9,283 nucleotides of DNA from Pseudolachnospira sp964507035 (GTDB taxonomy: Bacteria; Bacillota; Clostridia; Lachnospirales; Lachnospiraceae). The DNA is taken from the NCBI GenBank assembly GCA_964507035.1, contig CAZDOQ010000060.1:1-9283 (forward strand), given 5' to 3'. The notes below the pieces were generated by a model. The model ran no database searches and was not told the DNA's origin. It saw only the letters and a program-made list of their open reading frames with translations. The translations under genes and the position numbers were made by a program. Below are positions 1 through 7,164 of this stretch, piece after piece. The stretch's first letter is position 1. Every line of letters starts with the position of its first letter.

Positions 1-2
1 CC

Positions 3-1112
3 CGGAAGTTCACCCAGAAAAACCCCTGGCTGTTTTTGGCGCTGCTGTTCCTGGCTCCCCTGGTCATCGGCTCCTTCATGTCCCCCATCCCGGCCTTCAT
101 GGTGTTCGTCCCCATTGCGGAGCAGATCTTTGAGGAGTTGGGTTGGAAGAAAGGGGACCGGGTGCCCCAGATGATCATTCTGGCCCTGCTGTTTTTTGCC
201 TCCCTGTCCACCATCACCACCCCCATCGCCCACACGGTGCCCATCCTGGGCATGTCGCTCTATGAGCAGGATATGGGGACGCCCATTGGCTTTGTCCAGT
301 ACACCATTTTTGGCGTGGCGTCGGCTGCGGTCATCTACGTGGTTGCCATTTTGCTGCTCAAATATATGTTCCGGCCGGACTTAAGCCGGATGAAGGATCT
401 GAACCAGGAAACTCTGAAGCAGGGGGTCCCTCCCATGTCTTCAGAGGAGAAATGCACGCTGGTGATCTTTATTCTGGTGGTGGCCATGTGGATGCTTCCG
501 GGCATCATTGAGCCCATTCTGCCCACCATTGCCTCCGTCATTTCCAACTTGGGCACCCCCATTCCGCCTATGATCGGCACGGTGGTTCTGTGCCTGATCC
601 ACATTAAGGGCAAACCTCTGATGAACTTCAGCGAAGCCATTGGCAAAGGGGTTCCCTGGGGCGCTGTGCTGATGGTGGCCGCCACCGGCATTCTGGGCAG
701 CGCCCTGACCAATGAGGAGGTGGGACTCACCGCCGTGGCTGTGGACGCCATCTCCCCGCTGATCCAGAACATGCCACCCATGGTCTTTGTGTTCATGATT
801 TCCTTCTTCACGGTGCTGCTGACCAATTTTGCCTCCAACACCGTGACGGTGACCCTGATCTACAGTATTTCCCTGCCATTGGTCTACGGCGGCGCCATTG
901 CCGACGTGAACCCGGCGGCTCTCACCTGCGTCATTGGAGCCGGCGCCTGTGTGGCCCTGGCCACGCCGCCCTCCACGGCCCATGCAGCCATTGCCGCCGG
1001 TACCGGCTGGCTGAACACGGACATCATGCTGCGCTACGGCCTGCTGCTTTCTCTGGCCGCCGCTATCATCCTGGCCTTTGTAGGGTATCCCATTGCGGCC
1101 GCCATCATGTAA
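3..1112 (+). CDS. DASS/SLC13-like anion transporter, 5' end missing
   Basis: Integral membrane carrier, probably a sodium-coupled importer of an organic or inorganic anion. The frame is open to the left window edge. A TTG at 36 is only an internal Leu codon, so the start lies outside and 369 C-terminal residues are visible. The protein is almost entirely hydrophobic segments, with one charged cytoplasmic loop (about nt 370-450, RPDLSRMKDLNQE...SSEEK). DASS carriers carry two Ser-Asn-Thr hairpin signatures. The second is clear (TNFASNTVT, SNT at 834-842), followed by an ATPPS turn (960-974) and AAGTGW. The place of the first reads SFMSPIPAF (SPI at 81-89) rather than SNT. The stop is 30 nt before the oxidoreductase start, so the two are probably co-transcribed. 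The family call is reasonably secure, while substrate (dicarboxylate, sulfate, other) is unknown. An ArsB/NhaD-type or other ion-transporter-superfamily permease is the alternative. Confidence 0.8.
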   Translation, partial: RKFTQKNPWLFLALLFLAPLVIGSFMSPIPAFMVFVPIAEQIFEELGWKKGDRVPQMIILALLFFASLSTITTPIAHTVPILGMSLYEQDMGTPIGFVQYTIFGVASAAVIYVVAILLLKYMFRPDLSRMKDLNQETLKQGVPPMSSEEKCTLVIFILVVAMWMLPGIIEPILPTIASVISNLGTPIPPMIGTVVLCLIHIKGKPLMNFSEAIGKGVPWGAVLMVAATGILGSALTNEEVGLTAVAVDAISPLIQNMPPMVFVFMISFFTVLLTNFASNTVTVTLIYSISLPLVYGGAIADVNPAALTCVIGAGACVALATPPSTAHAAIAAGTGWLNTDIMLRYGLLLSLAAAIILAFVGYPIAAAIM

Positions 1113-1128
1113 AAATTCTATATGCAAA

Positions 1129-1134
1129 GAGAGG
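1129..1134 (+). promoter_or_regulatory. Ribosome binding site that sets the oxidoreductase start
   Basis: GAGAGG lies 8 nt before the ATG at 1143. An in-frame ATG at 1122 lies upstream of this site, would add seven residues (MQREVFL) and has no purine-rich site before it. The ATG at 1143 is therefore preferred, and it puts the FAD-binding strand directly at the N-terminus, as is normal for the family. Confidence 0.7.
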
Positions 1135-1142
1135 TTTTTCTG

Positions 1143-2396
1143 ATGCAACATTATGACGTAATTGTTGCGGGCGGCGGCACCGCTGGCTTTGCCGCCGCCG
1201 TCACCGCCGCCAAGGCGGGAAAAAAGACGCTGATCCTGGAGGAGAAAGCCTGCCTGGGCGGCACCGCCACCGGGGCACAGATCAGCATGTTCATGGGCTT
1301 TGCCAAAGGGGAGGCCCAGGCGCCCTTAAAGGGCATCATCCGGGAGGTGCTGGACCGGCTGACCGCCGAGGGCGCTACCCCGGGCATCCAGACCATCTAC
1401 CTGTCCGGCCAAAAAGAACTGGATGTGGATGTGATCCCCTACGAGTCGGATATCTTAAAGGATGTGATCGACGGACTGGTCTGCGAGGCTGGAGTGGACG
1501 TGCTGTTTCACACCCGGGTCATAGGCGTGGAAATGGACGGCAGCCGGATTGCCGGACTCAAGATCCACAATGAAGAGGGAATCCAGACGGTCACCGGGGA
1601 TGTGATCATTGACGCCACCTTTCACGGCTCCGTGGCGGTGGAGGCGGGCTGTTCCTGGAAAGCCGGGGATGAGAACGGCGTCCTGCAGCCCGGCACCCTG
1701 ATGTACAAGATGGCCGGGGTGGATCAGGAGCGCTACGCCCAGGTGACCCAGAAGGAAAAAGAAGAACTGGCCGCCAAGGGGCTGGCCCAGGGCTGCCTGT
1801 ACGTGAACAACCTGCTGGCCCGCCCCCTGCCAAGCGGCGTCCTCTACTCCAACATGAGCCGGGTGAAGGTAACCCCTCTGGACACCTTTGACTGGAGCCG
1901 GGCTGAGATGGAGGCCCGGGTCCAGATCCGCAAGATCAGCCGCTTTTTCAAAGAGAATGTGCCGGGGTTTGAGCACGCCTACATGGTCAGTTCCGGGGAT
2001 TTCACCGGCCTCCGGGATTCCCGGCGGATCATGGGCCAGTATGTTCTCACCAATGAGGACGTGCTGGAGGGACGCACCTTTGAGGATGCGGTGGCCCAAA
2101 GTTCCTACCCCATTGACATCCACGATACGGACGGAGTCTCCAGCCGGGTCATGAAACCCAAAACCGGCGTGTTCTACATTCCCTACCGGTGCCAGATCAC
2201 CCATGAGGTGCCCAACCTGATTTTGGCCGGCCGGTGTATCTCCGCCGCCTATGAGGCCCACGCCTGCGTCCGGGTGATGATCACCTGCATGCGTCTGGGA
2301 GAGGCCGCAGGCCTGGCCGCCGCCGAGTCCCTAAACCGGGGCTGCGATGCCAACGCTCTGGACGGAAGAATTTTGAAGGAGAAACTGCTGGGATAA
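1143..2396 (+). CDS. FAD-dependent oxidoreductase (PF12831 type)
   Basis: Soluble cytoplasmic flavoprotein of 417 residues with no signal peptide. The N-terminus has a Rossmann FAD-binding fold: strand DVIVAGGGTAG (GxGxxG region at residues 10-15), then an acidic strand end LILEE and CLGGTAT, which contacts FAD in related proteins. The middle has FTGLRDSRRIMGQY (about residue 287) and SSYPIDIHD (about 320). The C-terminus has LILAGRCISAAYEAHACVRVMITCMRLGEAAG in overlapping pieces (about 360-390), the typical second FAD-contact block of this family. No Fe-S cysteine cluster or haem motif is visible, so the electron partner is unknown. Family members are mostly uncharacterised and often sit beside transporters and catabolic genes. 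Here the gene follows an anion transporter by 30 nt, suggesting it oxidises or reduces the imported compound or a derivative. It converges with lysR. Family call is confident; reaction is not known. Confidence 0.88.
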   Translation: MQHYDVIVAGGGTAGFAAAVTAAKAGKKTLILEEKACLGGTATGAQISMFMGFAKGEAQAPLKGIIREVLDRLTAEGATPGIQTIYLSGQKELDVDVIPYESDILKDVIDGLVCEAGVDVLFHTRVIGVEMDGSRIAGLKIHNEEGIQTVTGDVIIDATFHGSVAVEAGCSWKAGDENGVLQPGTLMYKMAGVDQERYAQVTQKEKEELAAKGLAQGCLYVNNLLARPLPSGVLYSNMSRVKVTPLDTFDWSRAEMEARVQIRKISRFFKENVPGFEHAYMVSSGDFTGLRDSRRIMGQYVLTNEDVLEGRTFEDAVAQSSYPIDIHDTDGVSSRVMKPKTGVFYIPYRCQITHEVPNLILAGRCISAAYEAHACVRVMITCMRLGEAAGLAAAESLNRGCDANALDGRILKEKLLG

Positions 2397-2398
2397 CG

Positions 2399-2413
2399 CC
2401 CGGACCGGCCGGG
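2399..2413. terminator. Short GC hairpin between convergent genes, possible bidirectional terminator
   Basis: The 17-nt gap between the oxidoreductase stop and the lysR stop contains CCCGG, a five-base spacer ACCGG, and CCGGG. This can form a 5-bp all-GC stem in transcripts from either strand. The location is what one expects for a bidirectional terminator. No T-run follows directly on either strand and the stem is short, so intrinsic termination is only weakly supported. Confidence 0.3.
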
Positions 2414-3319
2414 TCAGAGTTCCTGACTTTTCACAAACTGATAAAAGGCCCGAATATGGGGCGGAATCTCCCGCTGATTCAGGATCACCATCTGGGTGTC
2501 CCGGACCAGCGGGTTTTTCATGGGGATCACCCGGAGCGCGTCGGTCTTCTCAATGACCAGTTCCGAGAGAATGGTGATGCCCAGATTCTGGGCCACCATA
2601 TAGAGCACTTGCCGCACCGTATTGCAGTACATGGAAATGGAAAAAGGGACGCCGTACAGTTCAAAGGCCCGGGCCATGGCCCGGTGATACACGTCCATGG
2701 TCCGGTCGGTGGCAATAAAGGCTTCCCCCTTCAGTTCCTCATAGTTCAACACCTCCCGGCCCGCCAGGGGGTGTTCCCGGCTTAGCACCACATAGTAGGG
2801 GGCCCGGAAGCAGGAATAGGACTGGTATTCCGGTTTTGCGGAAAAGGTTTCTGGTTCATCGGTCTGCAGGTACATGCTGGAGACAAAAACCACATCCAGT
2901 TCCTTGGCCCGGAGGCTTTGGATCAGCGGCGTGGTCATTCCCTCCCGCATATCAATCTCTATGGCCGGATACTGCCTGGCAAACCGGGCTATCAGCGGAT
3001 CCAGACGGCTGTTGGCGCCAAAATAGATATTGCCAATCCGCAGATGGCCGAAAGCCCGCTCCCGGTGTTCCCGGGCAGACCGGAGGATCCCCTCATAGCA
3101 GCGGAGGATCTCTCTTCCGTATCCCAGGAAATCCCGGCCCGCCGGCGTCAGCTCCACCCGGCGGGTGGTCCGGTCAAACAGGTTGACACCCAGTTCCTCC
3201 TCCAGCCGCCGGATGCTCTTGGACACCGAGGACTGGGAGCGGTTCAAATGGAACGAGGCGTCCAGAAAGGTTTTGTACCGGTCCACCGCCTCCACACACC
3301 TGATCTGATCCATATCCAT
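2414..3319 (-). CDS. LysR-family transcriptional regulator
   Basis: DNA-binding regulator of 301 residues, the usual LysR length. An N-terminal winged helix-turn-helix is clear: ASFHLNRSQSSVSKSIRRLE, then EELGVNLFDRTTRRVELTPAGRDFL (about residues 20-65). A periplasmic-binding-protein-like effector domain follows, beginning near GHLRIGNIYFG and containing the ELDVVFVSS and QNLGITILSE segments typical of the fold. The ATG at 3319 is chosen because AGAGGG sits 7 nt before it; the in-frame TTG at 3325 would be too close to that site, and a second ATG at 3313 is too far. It starts 11 nt after the def stop, so it is probably translated from the ftsK-mur-priA-def transcript. It runs tail to tail with the transporter/oxidoreductase pair. 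Its target and ligand are unknown; those neighbours are candidates. Signature residues look intact. Confidence 0.92.
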   Translation of the reverse strand: MDMDQIRCVEAVDRYKTFLDASFHLNRSQSSVSKSIRRLEEELGVNLFDRTTRRVELTPAGRDFLGYGREILRCYEGILRSAREHRERAFGHLRIGNIYFGANSRLDPLIARFARQYPAIEIDMREGMTTPLIQSLRAKELDVVFVSSMYLQTDEPETFSAKPEYQSYSCFRAPYYVVLSREHPLAGREVLNYEELKGEAFIATDRTMDVYHRAMARAFELYGVPFSISMYCNTVRQVLYMVAQNLGITILSELVIEKTDALRVIPMKNPLVRDTQMVILNQREIPPHIRAFYQFVKSQEL

Positions 3320-3326
3320 CGGCAAG

Positions 3327-3332
3327 CCCTCT
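3327..3332 (-). promoter_or_regulatory. lysR ribosome binding site overlapping the def stop codon
   Basis: On the minus strand AGAGGG begins within the def stop codon TAG (3333-3331) and lies 7 nt before the ATG at 3319. The arrangement favours coupled translation of def and lysR, and it decides between the three possible lysR starts. Confidence 0.6.
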
Positions 3333-3798
3333 ACTCTTCCTCGTTGTCTTTGATGGGACCCTCCCGCTTATCCGTATAGAGGATGCCCTCCAGATGATCG
3401 CATTCGTGGCAGATGGTCCGGGCCAGCAGTTCCGTGGCCTCCAACTCATACCAGTTCATGTCCGCATCCTGGGCCCGGACCTTCACGTAGTTGGGCCGGG
3501 TCACAGTGGCGTGCTTGCCGGGCAGGCTCAGGCACCCCTCCTCCCCGGTCTGGGAGCCTTCCGTCTCCAGGATCTCCGGGTTGATCAGCACGTAGGGATG
3601 CTTCCCGTCCACGTCAATGACCACCACCCGTTTGAGGATTCCCACCTGGGAGCCGGCCAGCCCCACACCGTAGGCCTGGTACATGGTCTCAAACATATCT
3701 TCAATAATCCCCTTGAGCCGGGGCGTCATCTCCTTCACCGGTTTGCAGTGCTTGCGGAGCGCCTCGTCTCCGAACTCTCTGATTGTGCGTATTGCCAT
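3331..3798 (-). CDS. def: Peptide deformylase
   Basis: Metalloenzyme that removes the N-formyl group from the initiator methionine of new proteins in the cytosol. The 155-residue length is normal for a type 1 enzyme. All three family motifs are present: GVGLAGSQ (residues 44-51, with Gln51), EGCLSLP (87-93, metal ligand Cys89) and HECDH (131-135, ligands His131 and His135, catalytic Glu132). Motif 1 has Gly49 where Ala is more common; the catalytic Gln is kept, so the enzyme should be active. The start ATG is 5 nt after a perfect AAGGAGG. It lies 13 nt after the priA stop and 11 nt before lysR. In many bacteria def is followed by fmt (methionyl-tRNA formyltransferase), which is not here. Confidence 0.96.
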   Translation of the reverse strand: MAIRTIREFGDEALRKHCKPVKEMTPRLKGIIEDMFETMYQAYGVGLAGSQVGILKRVVVIDVDGKHPYVLINPEILETEGSQTGEEGCLSLPGKHATVTRPNYVKVRAQDADMNWYELEATELLARTICHECDHLEGILYTDKREGPIKDNEEE

Positions 3799-3803
3799 TG
3801 TCT

Positions 3804-3810
3804 CCTCCTT
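3804..3810 (-). promoter_or_regulatory. Strong def ribosome binding site
   Basis: Minus-strand AAGGAGG, a full anti-Shine-Dalgarno match, lies 5 nt before the def ATG and within the 13-nt gap after the priA TGA. It is the strongest site in the window and suggests def is translated well above priA from the same message. Confidence 0.8.
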
Positions 3811-3811
3811 G

Positions 3812-5770
3812 TCACAAAATATCCATCTGGGTAAAGTCTCCGTGGGCCGCCTCCACCTTCCGCCGCACCTGAATCAGACGGTCTTTCTCCGGGTGCTTCA
3901 CATAGAGATGCTTCCGGAACACATCCTGGATCCGGGCGATGCCCGCGTTCGCCGGGCCGATCACCGCCACATCCGGAAATGCCTGCCGGAGCTCCCGGCC
4001 AATGGCCTCCGCCTCCCGCTGGGCCTCCGCCTCCTCCCGGGAAGTGACCAGAATGGACATCATGGCCCCAGCGGGGGGATAATCCATGAGTTTCCGGTAG
4101 CGCATCTCCTGCTCATAAAACCCCGGGTAATCCTGCTGGGCTGCCGCCTGAATTCCGTAGTTATCCGGGCTGTAGGTCTGGATCACCACATCCCCGGGGG
4201 ATTCCCCCCGCCCCGCCCGGCCCGCCGCCTGGGTCAGCAGCTGGAAGGTCCGCTCCGTGGCTCGGAAATCTTCCCCGTACAGGGAAAGGTCCGCCGCCAG
4301 CACCCCCATCAGGGTCACCCGGGGAAAGTCATGGCCCTTGACAATCATCTGGGTGCCAATGAGAATATCCGCCTCCCCGGCGGCAAAAGCCGACAAAAGC
4401 CGGGCATGGCTGTCCTTGCGGCCGGTGGTGTCCAGGTCCATCCGAAGGGTCCGGGCATGGGGAAATTGCTTGCTGACCAGATTTTCCACCTTCTGGGTTC
4501 CTATTCCGAAACCGGCAATGTACGGGGAGCCGCAGGAAGGGCACCGGTCCGGCATGGGGATGGTATAACCGCAGTAATGGCAGACCAGCTTGCCGCCCCG
4601 GTGGGATGTCAGGGCCACGTCGCAGTGAGGGCACCGCAGGGCCGCGCCGCAGGAACGGCAGGACACAAAACCCGCGTAGCCCCGGCGGTTTAAGAAGAGC
4701 ATCATCTGCTCTCCCCGCTTAAGCCGCTGTTCCATAAGCCCCGCCAATTTCCGGCTGAAAATGCTTTTGTTTCCCTCCTGCAGTTCCTGCCGCAGATCCA
4801 CAATGGAGACGCTGGGAAGCACGCTCCCCGCCTTGGCCCGGACCGGCAGCCGGTACAGGCCGTATTCTCCCTTTAAGGCGCAGGTGTAGGTTTCCACCGA
4901 AGGGGTAGCAGAGCCAAACACCACCCCGGCTCCGGCCAGCTGGGCCCGCTTGAGGGCCACCTCCGTGGCCAGGTACCGGGGCGCCGTCTCACTGCGGTAA
5001 GCCCCTTCGTGCTCCTCGTCCACCAGAATCAGCCCCAGGTTGGGAAAGGGCGTAAACAGGGCGGACCGGGGGCCGATCATCACGTCCACCTGCCCTTTCC
5101 GGGCCGCCTCAAAGTGTCTGTACTTTTCCCCGGCGGAAAGCCGGGAGTTGACCACGCTGACCCGCTCTCCAAACCGCTGGTAAAACCGGCGCAGGTTTTG
5201 GTAGGTCAGGGAGATCTCCGGAATCAGCAAAATGGTCTGCTTTCCCGCTGCCTGCATCCGGGCGATCAGTTCCATGTACACTTCCGTCTTACCGCTGCCG
5301 GTGACCCCAAAGAGCAGCGCCGGTTTGGGATAGGCCCGCCAGATGCCCTCCACTGCCTGCCGCTGGGCTTCGTTCAGTTCCACCGGCTGGGCCGGCTCCC
5401 GGGGCAGTTCCACCTGCTCCACCCGGGCTTCCCGGGCTTTCACCCGCCGCTTGGCCGGCAGCACCGTCTTCAGGGTCTGATTCATGGTGCAGCCGTAGGC
5501 CTCCTTCATCCAGACGGCCAGAGAGATCAGCTGGGACTCAATGAGCACCGCCTTTTCCGAAAGCCCCAGGATCTCCTTCATCTTGTCCGGATCAAACTCC
5601 TCTGTGTCCGTCAGTTCCAGCACATAGGCGGTGAGGGTCCGGCTTCCAAAGGGGACCACCACCTGCATCCCCGGGGCCAGGACGCCCTGCAAAGCCTCCG
5701 GCACCCGATACTGGAAGGTTTTGTCCAGCTTATCCAGGGAGATGTCCACAATCACATTTGCGTATTTCAT
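3812..5770 (-). CDS. priA: Primosomal replication restart helicase PriA (compact form)
   Basis: Superfamily 2 DNA helicase that recognises stalled forks and reloads the replicative helicase. The N-terminus (about residues 1-105, starting KYANVIVDI) matches the 3'-end DNA-binding domain. Helicase motifs follow: Walker A GVTGSGKTEVY (155-165), Walker B DEEH (251-254), GSATPS (286-291), GTQMIVKGHDFP (472-483) and QAAGRAGR (514-521). Eight cysteines in four CxxC pairs (371/374, 380/383, 397/400, 410/413) form the two-zinc module. Length is 652 residues, while E. coli PriA has 732 and B. subtilis about 805. The shortfall lies between the N-terminal domain and Walker A, where only about 50 residues replace roughly 120, so the winged-helix domain looks absent or strongly reduced. 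The ATG is 4 nt after the murF stop with no good Shine-Dalgarno, implying translational coupling. The catalytic core looks intact. Confidence 0.96.
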   Translation of the reverse strand: MKYANVIVDISLDKLDKTFQYRVPEALQGVLAPGMQVVVPFGSRTLTAYVLELTDTEEFDPDKMKEILGLSEKAVLIESQLISLAVWMKEAYGCTMNQTLKTVLPAKRRVKAREARVEQVELPREPAQPVELNEAQRQAVEGIWRAYPKPALLFGVTGSGKTEVYMELIARMQAAGKQTILLIPEISLTYQNLRRFYQRFGERVSVVNSRLSAGEKYRHFEAARKGQVDVMIGPRSALFTPFPNLGLILVDEEHEGAYRSETAPRYLATEVALKRAQLAGAGVVFGSATPSVETYTCALKGEYGLYRLPVRAKAGSVLPSVSIVDLRQELQEGNKSIFSRKLAGLMEQRLKRGEQMMLFLNRRGYAGFVSCRSCGAALRCPHCDVALTSHRGGKLVCHYCGYTIPMPDRCPSCGSPYIAGFGIGTQKVENLVSKQFPHARTLRMDLDTTGRKDSHARLLSAFAAGEADILIGTQMIVKGHDFPRVTLMGVLAADLSLYGEDFRATERTFQLLTQAAGRAGRGESPGDVVIQTYSPDNYGIQAAAQQDYPGFYEQEMRYRKLMDYPPAGAMMSILVTSREEAEAQREAEAIGRELRQAFPDVAVIGPANAGIARIQDVFRKHLYVKHPEKDRLIQVRRKVEAAHGDFTQMDIL

Positions 5771-5774
5771 GCAC

Positions 5775-7130
5775 TCACATCTCTTGAATGATCTCCCCCA
5801 GCTTCATGCTGTTGGAGCCCTTAAACAAAATCACGTCCCCGTCCTGCTTCCAGGCCTTCAGCGCCTCCGCCGCCGCCTGGTTGCCGGAAAAATAGACCAC
5901 CGACCTTCCGGCTTTCTCCAGGTCTTCCCCCAGATACCGGATCATCTCTCCCACCAAAAAGAACCGGTCCACCGGACACTGGGCTGCAAAAGCCCCCACC
6001 CGCCGGTGAAACGCCGGGGAATCCGGTCCCAACTCCTTCATGTCCGCCAGCACCGCTGCCCGGCGCCCCTTAGCCTCCTGGTCCGAGAGCACCTGGAGAG
6101 CCGCCTCCATGGATTCCGGGCTGGCGTTGTAGGAGTCATCTATAACGGTGATTCCGTTTTTGGGATAGATCTGAAGCCGCCGGGCGATTCCCTCATACTG
6201 GGCCAGCTTGGCCGCCGCCTCCGCCGCCGGGACTCCCAGCTGCTCCGCCGCCGCCAGGGCCGCCAGAGCGTTTCGCACGTTGTGCTGCCCCGGCACCTGC
6301 AGGGATACCTCCAGGGAACCGCCGGGAGTCACCGCCGTAAAATAGGTCCGGCCGTTTTCCTGGCGCACCTGTTCCGCCCGGTAATCATTCTCCGGCCCCA
6401 GGCCGTAGAAGACGGTGCGGAAGGGGGAATTCCCCTGGTACGCCCGAAGCAATGGCTCATCTCCGTTTAACACCGCCGTCTGTTTCGGATCAAAATGGCC
6501 GGTGATCTGCATTTTCTCCCGGCAGATCCCTTCCTGGGATCCCAGGTTTTCAATGTGGGAGACGCCGATATTGGTGACCACCGCCACATCCGGACGGGCC
6601 ACCCGGGCGATCCGGGGCATCTCCCCCGGTTCGCTGACTCCCATCTCCAGCACCGTCACCCCAGCGGCAAGATCCGCCTGACAGACCATAATGGGAACCC
6701 CCAGCTGGCCGTTGCTGTTGCCGGTGGTGCCAGTGACCGCAAACCGGGCCGAGAGGGCGGCGGAGATCATCCCCCGGGTGGTGGTCTTTCCCACGCTTCC
6801 GGTGATCCCCACCACCGGCATTTTCAGGAATTGCCGGTACCAGGCCCCCAGGGCCTGGAGGGCCTGGACCGTATCCGCCACCCGAATCCAGGGACGGGGA
6901 TCCTCCTTCGCATCATCTTCCGAGGTGAAAGTAGCCACGGCTCCGGCGGCAAAGGCCCCCTCTATGAACCGGTGGGCGTCCACCCGGGCTCCTATGATGG
7001 GCACAAACAGATCGTCCCCCTCCATGGTCCGGGAGTCAATGCTGATATGGCGCACCGGCGTCTCCGGGCTGCCGCACAGGAGCCGTCCTCCCACCGCCTT
7101 TGTGATATCTGCAACCGTTACATGTTCCAT
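5775..7130 (-). CDS. murF: UDP-N-acetylmuramoyl-tripeptide--D-alanyl-D-alanine ligase
   Basis: ATP-dependent cytosolic ligase that adds D-Ala-D-Ala to the UDP-MurNAc-tripeptide, the last cytoplasmic step of the peptidoglycan stem. The protein has 451 residues, the usual length. The N-terminal substrate domain has HISIDSRT (28-35) and DDLFVPIIG. The central ATPase has GITGSVGKTTT (108-118), NSNGQLGVP (138-146), EMG (162-164), TNIGVSHIENLGS (186-198) and a likely carbamylated Lys206 in REKMQI. The C-terminal domain has GQHNVRNALAA, DDSYNASPESM and LADMKELG, the last two specific to MurF. The reading frame extends upstream into murE without a stop, but the ATG at 7130 is the start that matches family N-termini, with GGAAAG 8 nt upstream. 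It lies 34 nt after murE and 4 nt before priA. No key residue appears lost. Confidence 0.96.
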   Translation of the reverse strand: MEHVTVADITKAVGGRLLCGSPETPVRHISIDSRTMEGDDLFVPIIGARVDAHRFIEGAFAAGAVATFTSEDDAKEDPRPWIRVADTVQALQALGAWYRQFLKMPVVGITGSVGKTTTRGMISAALSARFAVTGTTGNSNGQLGVPIMVCQADLAAGVTVLEMGVSEPGEMPRIARVARPDVAVVTNIGVSHIENLGSQEGICREKMQITGHFDPKQTAVLNGDEPLLRAYQGNSPFRTVFYGLGPENDYRAEQVRQENGRTYFTAVTPGGSLEVSLQVPGQHNVRNALAALAAAEQLGVPAAEAAAKLAQYEGIARRLQIYPKNGITVIDDSYNASPESMEAALQVLSDQEAKGRRAAVLADMKELGPDSPAFHRRVGAFAAQCPVDRFFLVGEMIRYLGEDLEKAGRSVVYFSGNQAAAEALKAWKQDGDVILFKGSNSMKLGEIIQEM

Positions 7131-7142
7131 GTTTTGCTCTTT

Positions 7143-7157
7143 CCGGGGCGCTCCCGG
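7143..7157 (-). other. GC hairpin in the murE-murF gap between two ribosome-binding-like sites
   Basis: The minus strand of the 34-nt gap reads AAAGGAG (7164-7158), then CCGGG-AGCGC-CCCGG (7157-7143), then AAAGAGCAAAAC and the murF ATG. The 5-bp GC stem with a 5-nt loop separates a strong Shine-Dalgarno with no start codon at normal distance from a weaker GGAAAG site nearer the ATG. Folding could bring the strong site closer to the start or hide part of the weaker one. The inverted repeat is directly seen; a role is inference. Confidence 0.35.
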
Positions 7158-7164
7158 CTCCTTT

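Noticed and set aside
36..38. TTG at 36 as the start of the transporter
   Set aside because: The frame continues open to the left edge with plausible membrane-protein residues (KNPWLFLALLF) and no ribosome binding site precedes the TTG, so the gene is truncated by the window.
441..1151. 236-codon minus-strand frame rich in His, Gly and Gln opposite the transporter
   Set aside because: The odd composition is simply the reverse complement of hydrophobic transporter codons in a shifted frame; no motif or credible start was found.
3323..3325. TTG at 3325 as the start of lysR
   Set aside because: It lies only a base from the AGAGGG site, while the ATG at 3319 has normal spacing and gives the usual LysR N-terminus.
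3331..3798. Deformylase motif 1 variant (Gly49 in GVGLAGSQ) as a sign of an inactive enzyme
   Set aside because: The catalytic Gln, the three metal ligands and the catalytic Glu are all intact, and small-residue exchange at this position is mild.
3683..4693. 336-codon open frame on the + strand across def and priA
   Set aside because: It is antisense to PriA zinc-domain and helicase codons that are clearly under selection, and its composition is that of a shadow frame.
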